Source: Lepraria neglecta
Taxonomy: Eukaryota > Ascomycota > Lecanoromycetes > Lecanorales > Stereocaulaceae
Assembly (NCBI GenBank): GCA_033220425.1
Contig: CM065648.1
Location: forward strand, 744,001 to 808,000
Length of the DNA: 64,000 nt
Direction: 5' to 3'
The position numbers and the translations under genes are program-made. Shown piece after piece: positions 1 to 11,686 of this stretch (position 1 is its first letter; each line of letters opens with the position of its first letter). The notes beneath the pieces were generated by a model, which saw only the letters and a list, made by a program, of their open reading frames with translations, did no database searches and was not told the DNA's origin.

Positions 1-2380
1 AGCTATGTTGAGGTTGCGCGGTCTCAGCGTGGCGAAGAAATTCCGCGCTTGGTGCCAGGCTTTGTGCTGGGAAGCACCAACGGGGGCAACTGGCAGAACA
101 ATGGTCTTGGCGTCAGAGACCCCATGCTGACCACATCTTTCATGGATCAGGATGAGTACGAGCCGTACGCTGAGCCTGTAGTGACCCTGGATGGGAATCT
201 TTTGGAAAGGATGGACGAACTAAAGAGGATGATTGTCTCTAACATTCGCCGGCTTGAAGAGCATCTGGCTTTGAGAGAAAAGCTCATCACACCTTTTCGA
301 CACAAGCAGATCGGAAACGCCGTTTGCCAAGCAGCTGGAAAGGTTATTGAGACGTTTAGGCCTTGGATATCTACAGTTGAGTCCATCAATCTGGGCCCAC
401 TAGGCACCGCATTTCAGAACCCTCAGCTCGTCGAGTTCACCACTCATAAGCAACGCCTCTATGATCTTGTCATGCAATTGTTGCTGGCTTGTCAAGCAGT
501 GGCAGCGCCTCTGGGAGATGAGTGGGCTGAAAACCGGGGCGATCCGCTAGAGGAGCGCCTCAATGATGTTCGCAACAACGTGAGGGCCCTGGAGACCTGC
601 ACTTCACATGTTGGCTTCTCGCTGCAGCTACTGCTTGACTTGATGCCTCAAGAATCGACTGCGAATGCACTCCAAGAGCTGAGAGATGTCCAAGTTACGC
701 GCGGTCATCGAACGACTGATCCTGGAGCACCCTACGAAGCTTCCACCCTATCCACCTATTCGAAAACATCCCGACCTCAATTAGCAGATATGAGCTTCCC
801 AGTCTCGTATACTGAGGGCGTAGACCCAACTCCAGTGAATTTCCGCAAGCAAGACAATTCGAACAATTCCAAGGTGAAGAAGTTTTTCGGTGAAGTCCCT
901 CGAGGTGTGGAGGAAGAGCCATCATTCTTGAGACTCGATCACGAAGGCGAGATATCATACGATAACAAGGCCGACGTACCTCAACTTCGTGGCGGCACAT
1001 TGATAGCATTGGTAGAGCAATTGACCAGGCACGACCGGCTGGACCCAGGATTTAACAACACTTTCCTCATTACCTACCGATCTTTCACAACCGCCTCCGA
1101 GCTTTTTGAAATGCTTGTCAAGCGATTTAGCATTCAACCACCTCGTGGCATAAGTCAAGACGACTACAACACATGGGTCGAGAAAAAGCAGAAGCCAATC
1201 CGATTCCGTATTGTCAATATTCTGAAGACCTGGTTCGATAGTTACTGGATGGAGAATGCAGATGAAGCCACGAACGAGCTACTCCGAAGGGTCTACACTT
1301 TTGCGAAAGACTCAATAGCGACGAGCAGCACACCTGGATCTGCTCCATTAATGGCTTCGGTAGAGCGACGCATGAAAGGGCAGGAAAGCAACGCCAAAGG
1401 CCTAGTCCCTACGCCAAGCAGCTCTATTCCTACACCAATCATGCCAAAGAACATGAAGAAACTCAAGTTCCTGGACATTGACGCTACTGAGTTTGCACGA
1501 CAACTGACCATCATCGAGTCTAGGCTTTATGGCAAGATTAAACCCCCTGAGGTTCTGAACAAGACATGGCAGAGGAAGTTGGGCCCGGATGACCCCGATC
1601 CAGCACCGAATGTGAAGGCGCTCATCCTACACTCGAACCAGCTTACGAATTGGGTTGCGGAGATGATATTGAACCAGTCAGATGTCAAGAAGCGTGTGGT
1701 TGTGATCAAACACTTTGTCTCCGTTGCAGATGTAGGCACACCACGTCCAATGATATGCAGATGCACTTACTAACCCTAAAAGAAATGCCGGGCGATGAAC
1801 AACTACTCAACCTTGACCTCGATAATATCTGCTCTCAGCACTGCGCCTATCGGTCGACTCAGCCGGACCTGGGCGCAGGTCAATGCCCGGACGCAGACCG
1901 TACTGGAGCAAATGAGGAAGTTGATGCACAGCACCAAGAACTTTGGTGAATATAGAGAAGCGCTGCATCAGGCCAATCCTCCTTGCATACCCTTCTTTGG
2001 TTCGTTCCGCAACCACTCCAATTCACCAGTAAGACTAACAGCTTCATCCAGGCGTCTACCTCACAGACCTGACCTTCATCGAAGACGGCATACCCTCCGT
2101 CATCAAAAAGACCAACCTGATCAACTTCGCCAAACGCGCCAAATCCGCTGATGTCATCCGAGACATCCAGCAATACCAAAACGTCCCATACCCCCTCAAG
2201 TCCGTCGGCGACCTGCAGGATTACATATTGAGCAATATGCAAGCGGCTGGAGATGTGCACGAGATGTACGACAAGAGTTTACAGGTGGAACCTCGGGAGC
2301 GGGAGGATGAGAAAATTACAAGGTTGGTGGATTTAGGTCTCGTTGAACCGCCTAGACGAAAAACCCCCAAAGCCCCATGA
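1..2380 (+). CDS. RasGEF (CDC25-family) guanine nucleotide exchange factor, 5' truncated by the window edge
   Basis: The frame is open from base 1, so the N-terminus lies outside. I read three exons: <1..1731, 1783..1999 and 2052..2380, giving 758 visible residues. A helical N-terminal region is followed by a RasGEF_N module near residues 325-390 (GGTLIALVEQLTRHDRLDPG) and a catalytic CDC25 domain from about residue 490 (FARQLTIIESRLYGKI ... ILHSNQLTNWVAEMIL). Splicing joins HFVSVAD to KCRAMNNYSTL and then IPFFG to VYLTDLTFIEDG, both hallmark RasGEF strings, which fixes the introns. Intron 1 has GTAGGC..AAAG ends with an ACTAAC branch site; intron 2 has an unusual GTTCGT donor. The family loads GTP onto Ras at the plasma membrane, upstream of cAMP/PKA or MAPK signalling. 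Which RasGEF paralogue this is cannot be told without the N-terminus (an SH3 domain would point to Cdc25). Confidence 0.93.
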
Positions 2381-3342
2381 GGGTGGAATACATGCCGTGT
2401 AGTTCGGATAGCTGCACCTGGCCTTCCTGCGGGGCGAGGAATAAACAAACATTGTATCGGCAGAATCATGTCCCATCCACCGCCGAAAATCTATATAACC
2501 ATCTCAATTGGAGTATGCGGCTGACCGTTGTCGCACTCCCAGGCTCCTGTCCGAATCCGGTTTCCTATGATGAGGCACCCTGCCGCGCCTCCCGTCAACG
2601 ATCTAGACACGACGTATGCACCATTGCGATGTATGGCTGCACTATCTCGATCGGGCCACGGTCTCCTTGCTGGTGGCCAAGACTCTAACCGCCCTCCTCA
2701 CGAAAGCGCCTCTTCATCAATATGAATTTGGGTCCGAGCACGACGAACATGCGGGGCAGCCTGCCAACCCCTCTGCTCCTTACTTTCGCTATATATCCTT
2801 CACGATCTTGGCAGCGAGCTTTGCGTCAAGCCCAGGCGCCCTTTCAGCCTTCTGTCAATACCATGACGACATATCACCATGACACAACACGAACCATTCT
2901 CTACCTTCAACGAGAGATCAGTTGGGAAAGCGGGTTTCTTCTTCTTTCGCATCATTGAGCTGATCAGCGTGGGAGGACTACGAAGTAATGATTTCTTTTA
3001 GAAGCCTTCCATTGAGATTGGCGGTAGCGATACCTTTTGTATGTATGTTTGTGTATATGGTTTTTACATAAACTATCAAATGGGACGGAGACTAAGCAAA
3101 TCCATTACATGATTATGAGCTGAGAAGTTCTGCAATGTTGAGTAATCGATGCAAGGGGTGCACTAGGGCTCCTAGCAATTGTTCCAATCTTCCTTTCTCG
3201 TAGTTACACTGCTAACATTGAGACATACTTACACTTGCGAATGGTTACATATAATGAGTCATGTCAATCACTCGTTCGATTGCGGAACGCCGCCATTTCT
3301 TGATCCTTTCTCAACTGCAATCAATCATGGTGTCTCTTATAA
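2381..3342. other. Gene-poor interval after the RasGEF
   Basis: Short overlapping open frames occur on the plus strand (for example 2377-2958), but they have no recognisable motifs, splice structure or start context. It presumably holds the RasGEF 3' UTR and terminator and the upstream region of the next locus. Confidence 0.5.
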
Positions 3343-3852
3343 TGGCAGCTCCACGCTGTCTGCATACTCTATCACGTCTCCCCGTCAGTGTCTTCTCCGC
3401 TAGCACTCAGCGCTTTCATCTTCTTCCGCACGAGACCACTACACCTCTTCACAGCATACGTCAACGTCGTCCAGAAATACAAATACTTAGACGGCGGCCT
3501 ATCTCCAGCACAGATAGACATCAAACCTCCCTTCGCCGAGCAAGTCCAGCGTAACAATATCTCATACCGCGTAAATGATGATCCAGAATATCTCAAGCAA
3601 GCGATGGACAAGCTGGAAGCGGAATGAGAAGAAACATCAGCTCTCCTGGCGAAAGAGCAACAAGATCACCAAAATTATCGCGTCAAAGTCCATCGCTCGA
3701 AACGGCGCATATACCATTTACCATCACCGCAATCGCTGCCGCCGTCCCTTCAACACATCGCCTAAACGAAGAGAAGGGGCTCGAGGAGACCGAGGAGTGG
3801 GATCAGGTGCTGGAAAAGCGCACTCAGCTGGCAAAGACTCGGGTATGAATGA
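3343..3852 (+). pseudogene. Small unrecognised gene or relic, reading frame interrupted
   Basis: One frame is open from 3343 with a coding-like stretch (FFRTRPLHLFTAYVNVVQKY, then LDGGLSPAQIDIKPP) that ends PEYLKQAMDKLEAE at a TGA (3625-3627). The same frame carries on beyond the stop with plausible charged sequence (EETSALLAKEQQDHQNYRVK). A second frame then gives RLNEEKGLEETEEWDQVLEK to about 3848. One hydrophobic segment lies near the start. There is no good ATG in the main frame; an ATG at 3327 lies in another frame and could be joined by a splice I could not place. I do not recognise the family. It may be a small membrane-protein gene with introns I have mis-set, or a decayed copy with one nonsense change and one frameshift. 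Confidence 0.35.
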
Positions 3853-5135
3853 GGAAGCAGTTTGGGTGATTAGAACGTGGAAGACTTTGGTTTTTGGCTG
3901 GGTTTGCTTTTGCATATGAAGTCGGTTATCATGAACGGTGTTTATTGGCTATGGATTTTTTCTGGGTTGGTATTCGGCTAAGCACGACGCTTGTCGAGTT
4001 CCAGTTGATCGAGTGTATCAATTCCTGATTTGGCCAAACACATCAGTCATGCAAGGGATGCAGCTGGCTCCGCCTGTTCGTGAAACCTCTGACTCCGATG
4101 TGTATTCTCTCAACTAGATCACATAATGCAAGGTGACTGAGACTCGGAAAGTTCTGTCTGTGTTAAGCTTAAACGGACATTGCTGTCATCACTCGTCTTG
4201 TATTTCGGAGCGGTTCTTCGGAGTTTGAGGGCAAATCAATGGGGCGGTATTGACAATCGCTCAGGGCCAAAGGCAATAAGATTGCTTTGATTTTGATGTT
4301 GGCCTTTGACGTATCGGAAGTGATATCAAGAGTCCCACGAATTCCTTCCCGTCGTTCGAGAATAATTGAGTGCTGCAAAGATCCGCGCCGCGCATTTACA
4401 CTGGTGGCTAGGCTTGGGGTACAAACATGGTGCCGTTGGTGTGAGGGAGCTGCTGCTTGATCGATGATCCCTGTTCCAAGAGTGCTTTCAATGGCTCGGT
4501 GTAGTTGACGAGACTTCCGACAAAGGCCTTTCTGATCATCGCAACCATGGCTCGAGAAGTGCGATTTTGCGATCTGGTCGTTTGCGCGGAGGCGACTCCT
4601 TACGGCTCCCTACAGCGGCTGTGGAGCCGACGTGCAGTAGTATCAGTTGGGCCTGCGAATGTGATCTATTAAGCAAAAGAAGCTGCGGGTGCCAAGCGGG
4701 GGAACTTGCTCGATGACTTGCATTGCATACGTGATCACCTTGCTTGCCCATAGAACCTTCAATATCCGCCCGGCGCTCTCGCTTTGATGCTTGAGAGGAA
4801 CGTCCAGATAACCTTGAGCTGACTGAAAGAGGTTTGATGGAGGCTATTGAACAAGATGGGCATTCACAAGATGTGTTTGCCCCTCGGGTCATATTGGAAA
4901 GGGTACGTAGACGAAAACATAACAGGTTTGCTTCACTGACAATCAGCATGCCTACTGCCCGTGAATGAACGTCCCAAATGATGCAAGAAACACATTATTA
5001 GGCATGCTTTTGAGAGACAACTTGTATCATAAATGCAAGGGAAAACTGGAGGCCCAAAATTCGGAGTCGTCATGCATTGATGAAGAGCCCTTGCTTGATA
5101 GACAGGTCATCGCACTAAATAACCGACCTACTACA

Positions 5136-5153
5136 CAACAACAACAACAACAA
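5136..5153 (+). repeat. (CAA)6 microsatellite
   Basis: Six perfect CAA units, about 215 bp upstream of the SAT4-type start codon and outside any supported coding sequence. Confidence 0.85.
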
Positions 5154-5243
5154 CGGCTATCAAAACTTCTTTCCAAAATATATCTGCCGGTGACAGGATT
5201 TGTCTAACCCTCCTGTCCGGACATTGTCATTGACTTGTCGTCT

Positions 5244-5251
5244 TATATAAG
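5244..5251 (+). promoter_or_regulatory. Candidate TATA box of the SAT4-type gene
   Basis: TATATAAG lies about 117 bp upstream of the ATG at 5368. It is followed by a C/T-rich stretch (around 5300-5360) typical of fungal transcription start regions. This is position-based inference only. Confidence 0.4.
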
Positions 5252-5367
5252 CAATCGAAGGAAGATTTCAAGCGACAGCTTCACTTACGCATTGAACTTT
5301 CGCGCCTTCCTCCTCTTATAGCACCTTCCACCACAACTAACGCAATAGGCCCATCCCTCACTCAACA

Positions 5368-6907
5368 ATGGCGATTCTCAATGCTCGAGACAATGAATTC
5401 TACGGTCGAGGAGTCAATCTTGCTGTCATCTCTATCGTCTTCACCTCCGCTGCAGCCTGTCTTGTTGTCTCGCGTCTGGCTTCAAGACTGACCACAGGCC
5501 GCAAGCTGGGTCCCGATGACTATGCGATTGTCGCTTCTCTGGTGTTCTCGATCGGCGTCGGCATCAGCAATTGCATCGGTACATTGTTATCTAGCCCCAA
5601 CGACTGCGTCCAGAAGCTAATTCATGAGTAGCCGTCGAGTATGGCAGCGGTAAACGCTCGATCGATCTTTCACCACACGACCTACACATAGCTTTGCAGG
5701 TAAGCCATTTCGGGTCAAGGACCACATCGAGTAGCCATTCGAGGGGTTACTCACCATGCAACAGTGTTTTTGGGCAACTCAGATTACATACAAATTCACC
5801 ATTAACCTGACAAAGACCTCAATCTGTCTCCTATATCTTCGGATATTCTCCACTGAAGATAAGGCTCGATTCCGGCGTACAGTGTACATTGTCATGGCTT
5901 ACGTCCTCTTGTATGCCGTAGCGAGCATCATAGGGACCATATTCGAATGCACTCCGGTCCCGCGCATCTGGAACAAAACCATTCCTGGGACGTGCATCAA
6001 TCTCACAGCATTCTGGTACGCCAACGCAGCGGCGAACATGCTTGGCGACATCTGTACGTACTTTTCCGAGGGTTATCTTCCCCATTGGCACCATTGTCTC
6101 GGTCCTGAGACCCGTTACAGGAGCAATGACTCTGGCTATGCTCCCTCCCTAAACATATCTCACAACTCTTTTTTCTATCCATTAAGAGACATGCTGACTC
6201 CGGAATGCGCGTAGGTATTTTCCTCTTGCCATTGCCAGTCATTAGGAGTTTAAAGCTTCCGTCACGGGAGAAATGGGGTCTTACGATGGTATTCTGTCTT
6301 GGATTCTTGTATGTTGCCAGCCCATGATGAGATGTTGAGCGGTAATTAACGGTCCCCTAGCGTTTGCATCACATCGATTCTCCGTATGACAACTCTTGAC
6401 ACCAGTTCTAGAGCCAGCGACCAGACATTTGGGGTCCTCAACTCAACCATATGGACCACGGTAGAATGCAACACCGGAATCATCTGTGCTTGCCTACCAA
6501 TGCTCAAGAAGCCTCTCACACTCTTGTTCCCACGTATTTTCCCTCGTGCATCCAATTATGCGCAATATCAAGGGTCAAACTCCCCGAGTCGTCGCACATA
6601 CATCTCCCCTCCTGCTGCCAACAATGGCTGGTATGGGACCCAAGTCAACAAGCAGCCAAGCATGGCAATCTTGTCTGGTTCCACTGCGACAGCCAATGGT
6701 GGCCCAGGCAGAAAATCAATCGATGCTTCCAGTGACAACACGTTCGGCATGGATTATCAGGACTTGCCCATGGGCCATATTACCAAAACAACTTGTGTCA
6801 ACGTTCAGTACGCCGACGAGAGATGTCTCCCAGCCTTGAGTCCTAATAGTAAGGAGCACACGAGGAGCGTGTCAAACCTCGTTGGGCAGGACTTCAGCTT
6901 CCCATGA
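5368..6907 (+). CDS. SAT4/PTH11-like rhodopsin-domain integral membrane protein
   Basis: Five exons: 5368..5578, 5632..5699, 5765..6053, 6215..6308 and 6361..6907, encoding 402 residues. All junctions keep the frame and use GT..AG introns of 52-161 bp. The protein has the layout of the fungal rhodopsin/SAT4 family. It has a luminal N-terminus, a first helix around residues 18-35, and the loop signature SRLTTGRKLGPDDYAI. This is followed by AVEYGSGKRS, CFWATQITYKFTINLTKTS, a Cys-containing loop (FECTPVPRIW), GDICIFLLPLPVIRSLKL, and TTVECNTGIICACLPMLKKP before the last helix. That makes seven predicted membrane segments. A cytoplasmic Ser/Pro-rich tail of about 120 residues follows. The family includes PTH11-like receptor candidates, but ligand and function are mostly unknown. 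The ATG at 5368 is the only one in frame at the proper distance before the first helix. Confidence 0.9.
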
Positions 6908-7794
6908 TTGCCATCACATCCCCTTTCGCACTCGATGTACGATTCACATCGCACAAGTGCTTCCACAAACAACGGATATAGGAGCCAATTCCTCTACTTC
7001 TCGCGACCTACTGGGCATCAACCAACATGTTCGGTAATTCGCATTCGTGGCTCTCTGCTTGACGGTACCACCATTTTTCCATTCTTCTTGTAATTAAGAC
7101 CGGATCAACGCATCGGGCAAATCAATTTCCAAATAAAAAATTCGCTTCTCAGCTGCACGGCAGCATCAATTACAACATAATTGACTTGTATTGTTTACGG
7201 CTTCTGTACACATCGGCGTACAGGAGATAGCAGTTTCGGAGATGAGGGGGGAGTCTTTCCTATTCGTGGTGGATCAGTTTCAAAGGTTGCTTTTTAAGAG
7301 ACACATTGCTACAGCTTGAGGATTTGCAGGAGAGGACGGACTGGCTTGGAGAGCACAGTTGTCCGGGATTTCATGTCATTCATGTATCAGAAGAAAAATA
7401 GACGAACCAATCAATACAAAGAATTGCTCTTGTCTTTTGTCAGAGCGCGGGTTGTTACCCATCCTTCTGACAATCCTCTGATCCGTAGAGAAAACTAGGA
7501 GTGTGGAGGTCTGCTCAAGCTTTTCGACCGGTAGATCAACCTAATTTCGCCCCTACCAGGGGGAACAGCCAACCAACCAACATCCCGGAAATCAGCCCCC
7601 AACAGCGGGGCTCCAGGCCATCAGCCTTGCTTAGAAATGTCCTTGCGACCACCAAACAAAAGGTCGAGGCCCGCTATGCCTTTGCTGTTGCTTGCAACAC
7701 ACTGCAAGCGGCAGCGAACAGTCCACTGAGCTTCAACTGACCCTGCTCCTTCCAACGTCCCTAAAGTTCCGCCACAACCTCTGCAACCAGCAAA
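6908..7794. other. Intergenic region between the SAT4-type and SDR genes
   Basis: Only short frames without motifs (7316-7498, 7501-7740). No coding sequence, RNA gene or repeat could be supported. Confidence 0.5.
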
Positions 7795-8978
7795 ATGGTT
7801 CCCCTCCCCCCAATCCGTCTCTCAAACGCTCTCATCTCCACAACCTTCCCCTCCCCCACCGCCCTCTTCGTCGGCGCTACAAGTGGTATAGGCGAGAGCA
7901 CGCTAAAATGCTTTGTTAAGAATGCAGAGAAGCCGACTGTTTATTTCGTTGGGAGGAGTGAGGAGGCTGGGGGGAGGATAGTGCGTGAGTTGGAGGGGTT
8001 GAATGCTGGGGGACGGTATGAGCTTATTAAGGCGGATGTGGGGTTGTTGGGGGTGGTGGATGGGGTGTGAGTGCACTTTCCCCAGTACTGGAGCTGTTAG
8101 ACAGATCCAGATTTCACAGGCCGTTGTGTTTGGCCGAGAGCTTTCTCTTCAAAACGGCAAAGCTGACTTTGGAATCTACAGGTGCGAGAAGATCAAGAGC
8201 AAGGAGAAGAAGCTGGATCTGATTGTTTTGAGTCCGGGATATGTTACGTTCGCCGGGCGTCAAGGTTTGCTAATCTTCCCTTGTCCATGCATCTCCTACA
8301 TCAATGGGCATGTGCTGATACTCTATAGAAACAAAAGAAGGTCTCGACGCCCTCCTCTCCCTCCGCTACTATGCCCGCCTCCGCTTCATCCAACAACTCC
8401 TCCCTCTCCACCCAACCCGCATCCTCTCAATCCTTGCAGCCACAAACGAAGGCTCCCTAATCGAAGACGATCTCTCCCTCATCAAAAACTACGGCCTTGC
8501 AAACTGCGTGAACCATAGCGCTACGATGACGAGCTTAGCATTCGAGCATCTAGCAAAGGAATACCCCGAAACGAGCTTCGTGCACGCCTTTCCCGGCATC
8601 GTTAAGACGACCATTTATTCGAAGGGGTTTAGTTGGTGGGTGGCTTTGATAATGACATGGATCGTAGCACCGCTGCTTACGCCGTTTGCGGTGAGCGTGG
8701 AGGAGTGTGGAGAGCGGATGTGCTTTTATGCAACGTCAGCTAGGTATCCGCCTAGGAAGAGTGCGACATCTTCAAGTGAGGCTAGGGCTGCTGGGGTTGC
8801 GAGACCGGAGGGCGTGGATGTTGCGAGGGGGAAGGTTGATGGGGCGTATTTGCTTAATTGGAATGGGGAGGTGGGGGAGGGGAAGTGTATGCGGGGGTAT
8901 AGGGAGAGAGGGATGGGGAGGGTGGTTTGGGAACATACGGTGGGGGTTTTCGAGGGTGTGGAGGGGAAGACGAGGTAA
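7795..8978 (+). CDS. Short-chain dehydrogenase/reductase (SDR), fungal type
   Basis: Three exons: 7795..8066, 8182..8264 and 8329..8978, giving 334 residues. The N-terminal Rossmann fold has the nucleotide-binding motif GATSGIG at residues 27-33 (LFVGATSGIGEST) after a beta strand, then VYFVGRSEEAG and an acidic IKADVG segment that normally contacts adenine. The strand LDLIVLSPGYVTFAG corresponds to the NNAG region but lacks that exact motif. The segment NYGLANCVNHSATMTSLAFE followed by HAFPGIVKT occupies the catalytic Tyr region and the PG motif; a standard YxxxK is not evident. A hydrophobic segment follows (SWWVALIMTWIVAPLLTPF), suggesting membrane association. NAD(P)-dependent oxidoreduction of an unknown substrate is the family expectation. 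No biosynthetic cluster genes flank it. Confidence 0.85.
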
Positions 8979-9537
8979 TTAGGAGACGAGGGTCAAGAGC
9001 ATGCAGCAGCTATTGATGTTGAATATGTTGAGGGGTGCCTGTGGGAACAGGGATCGACTTGTAGGTAAACCTCAAGTGACTGGGAGGCTCACTTTATGTG
9101 TAGGCTTGTTTCATGATATCAATACTCCGAACATAAAGTCTGCCCTATCCCTCTCGAGTGGTCTCGATACTACGCATGTGAATTTGGTTCAGTCTAGGAT
9201 GCTTCAGATACACATATGAATTGCAATTTTTTCTCTTGCCCTTCTAGCCAAGCACTATACCGACGACCGGAAACCTGCCTGCACAGTCCTCTTCCTACCA
9301 TCGATACTGAATCTCAGAAAGCCGCCAACGATGCTGAAATTGCCGGAAAGTATATTGGATCCTAGTCGACAGAAATCGATCAAGATCCGGAGGCCACCGA
9401 GCAGGGAAATTTAAACCCTCCAGACGAGGTCTGTTGATCAGGAGTAGAAGAAGTACGGGTACCTTGGAAGGTTGACGCTCCCGCGAGTGCTCGCCATTCC
9501 TCAAAGACAGTCTCTCTCCGCCGGGCCATTAGCTTGA
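8979..9537. other. Convergent intergenic region, SDR gene and HET pseudogene
   Basis: Contains the 3' ends of the two convergent loci. Short frames at 9001-9219 and 9295-9504 show no motifs. Confidence 0.5.
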
Positions 9538-11686
9538 TCAAACTAACGTGATCACTTGTTCTTCCTGCATTGTGAACTCATTCACGGGGATATCATCATC
9601 TGAAAGTCCATAACTTGAGAAAATACCTACACGTCTGAAAGTGGCTGGACAGCATTGGTCAGGAGATGAAACCAAACCATAGATCTGCTTGGCACCATGT
9701 TCGAGTTGCAAGTTGTAAATGATCAACAGAAAAAGCTCTTCATGACCCCACTGCCTCACATTGTCAATCTCACAGCGGACGGTGCGTAGTGCTTCGCCCT
9801 GACCATACCAGCTGCATATGGCACCCGAGGCTCTCCACTTGAAACCCTTGGTACTCCAAAGCCGGCCTCTCAAACGAATGTGTCCCATCTTAACCTGGCC
9901 GGTTCGGTCCAAGGCTTGCCCCGGCTCGCCACTCCCCTCAGGAATTATACTGGCGTCCAGGATGTGGATCACGCTTTCAGTAGGCTTGCAGTGACTTAGA
10001 ACAATACCCCAGGTAATCTCACCCTCAACAAATGCCCAAGACCAGGTTGGAGCCCTGTATTTCATGGGCCGATAAATGAACCTGGGGTTCGCATTGGACC
10101 CATGTTTGACCTGCCATAATAGGTCATATGTGAGAGATTTCCTCCATAGCCCAGCCAAATAGTCGTCATCTAGTATGGGTCTTAATAATTTGGCGGTACC
10201 TTGAATTGCGACCAGCTTATCTTCCTCTCGAGCCAATGCGCTCTTTGTGTAATTCTCTGCTGTTCGGCTCCACAGTCCTCCTGAAGAGTCCTTTATAGAA
10301 CGATCAGTCTCTAGGGATTGAAAAAGATCAGAGTCTATGTGTTCCCGCGTCCACAGATCTGTCGGGTATCCTGATGGGAAAAACTCGCATGCCGTGAACC
10401 TGGAACACCTCCAAAATACCTGAGGGGAGCCGAACGATATTTGACGTGGTGCTAGGAGGCGCTCTTGAAAAACCCACCGGCGCTTCCTGGAGGACCATCT
10501 TCAATCTTATCATGGTATGCAACAGGGACAAGCAGGTAATCTCGACTTGGCGAATCTGCAATGCGTAATCCATCAAGGGTATAACCCCTTGTATGCTTGC
10601 CTTCTCTCCGTACGAACAAGCCTGCGTGGCAGTTGGCAGCTTCTTCTGCCGCGATGTTTGCAACGGAATTTTTGTATATCTCGGTCATCCGACTGGACTC
10701 CCTTTGCCAATCGCTCTCAGAATCTTGGATAATACATAAGGAATCGATCCAGAGGTAGCGCACACCGAGCTCCCTGATAATAACAACAACGGTGTCTTGG
10801 AAAGTGCGCGGTAGCGACGTGATTGGTATGCTTTTCGTCATTGCATCGAGTATTCCTATCGTAAGTTGAGGGGATTTCATGCAATCATCTGAGCCCTAAC
10901 AATGACTACTAGTGACATAAGGCGCATTTGTAGGTGAAACATCTAAACGCAAGCCATCTATACCATCACGATAATTAAGGTCGAGAAGGCGAGTTGGCAT
11001 CAAGGACGATGCGGCTGGCTGAGCTTGAACCAAAGTGTAGGAATGCTCTTCATTGCACTGCCTGAGCCAATCGGCTATTTTGTACCGAAGCGTATTCTGT
11101 AGGGCGTTGTGTCTTCTGAAACTTCGACATTCGAAGCTTTGCATGTGTCTATGATCTGTTGCCCGTTATTTAGCGAACATTCAAGAAGGAAAGGCCGCGA
11201 TCCAAAGAAAACCTATTCGCACCATCTTGAGGATGCAAATAGAAACTAATGCCGGCATTAAGTATATTGTAGATGCCTGTACCACTCTTTGAACATATTG
11301 AATGCCAATCACTCTCATCACCTAGATTACGAATCCAGAGTGACAGCGACAAGCATCGACTATCTAAAGAGGTCATATTGATCACGTAGCTGGAGAACTG
11401 CCGATCCAGATTGTTATGACCTCCCACCAAGTTTAGGGTTAAGAGCCCCGTCTGCCCAAGGTCCCACAGGATTCCACACAGGTCACATCCGGCTTGAACA
11501 GCTGCTTGCATGGAATCCTATGTGCGGTGATGGCATCGTCCCTTTTGGCTCTCGCTCTCGCTCTCGCTGTGGCCCGTCGACCATATTTTGACAAGCATTA
11601 CAGAGTACAGCTGTTCCTCTGCTTTGCTTTACGAGCGAAAGGCTTTCGGGAACCTTGCTCAATTTTCCGGCCGTTACTAACTGCAT
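9538..11686 (-). pseudogene. HET-domain (heterokaryon incompatibility) protein, inactivated
   Basis: The minus strand reads as a typical HET protein broken into several frames. The N-terminal part has AVLCNACQNM, then AGCDLCGILWDLG. The HET core starts NAPYVTSSHC, hits TAG at 10896-10898 where the family has Trp (SHCWG), and continues in the same frame as GSDDCMKSPQLT. After that come the family signatures GVRYLWIDSLCIIQDSESDW, MTEIYKNSVANIAAEEA and GLFVRREG. A frameshift near 10455-10480 moves to RRWVFQERLLAPRQISFG and a long C-terminal frame ending at 9538. Further damage: a TAG at 11518-11520, a frame change around the GCTCTC repeat, and a break near 11145-11172. Intact members trigger cell death on non-self fusion; this copy can hardly make the full protein. 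Confidence 0.85.
11548..11565. repeat. (GCTCTC)3 hexanucleotide repeat in the HET pseudogene
   Basis: Three GCTCTC units (GAGAGC on the coding strand, read as Arg-Glu codons). The frame upstream (AVLCNACQNM) and downstream (HHRT, stop, DSMQAAVQAG) differ here. Repeat slippage is a possible cause of the shift. Confidence 0.6.

Larger units (their letters stand above)
3853..5367. other. Gene-poor interval upstream of the SAT4-type gene
   Basis: No gene can be supported with confidence. A 414-bp open frame on the minus strand (4536-4949) looks random. On the minus strand at about 4554-4427 a short ATG-started peptide (MVAMIRKAFVGSLVNYTEPL, continuing to FVPQA and a stop) has coding-like composition but no recognisable domain. 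The right end contains a CAA microsatellite and a TATA-like box before the next gene. Confidence 0.45.

Noticed and set aside
4427-4554. Minus-strand peptide beginning MVAMIRKAFVG
   Set aside because: Only 45 or so residues, no recognised domain and no joinable upstream exon; kept as a remark in the intergenic entry.
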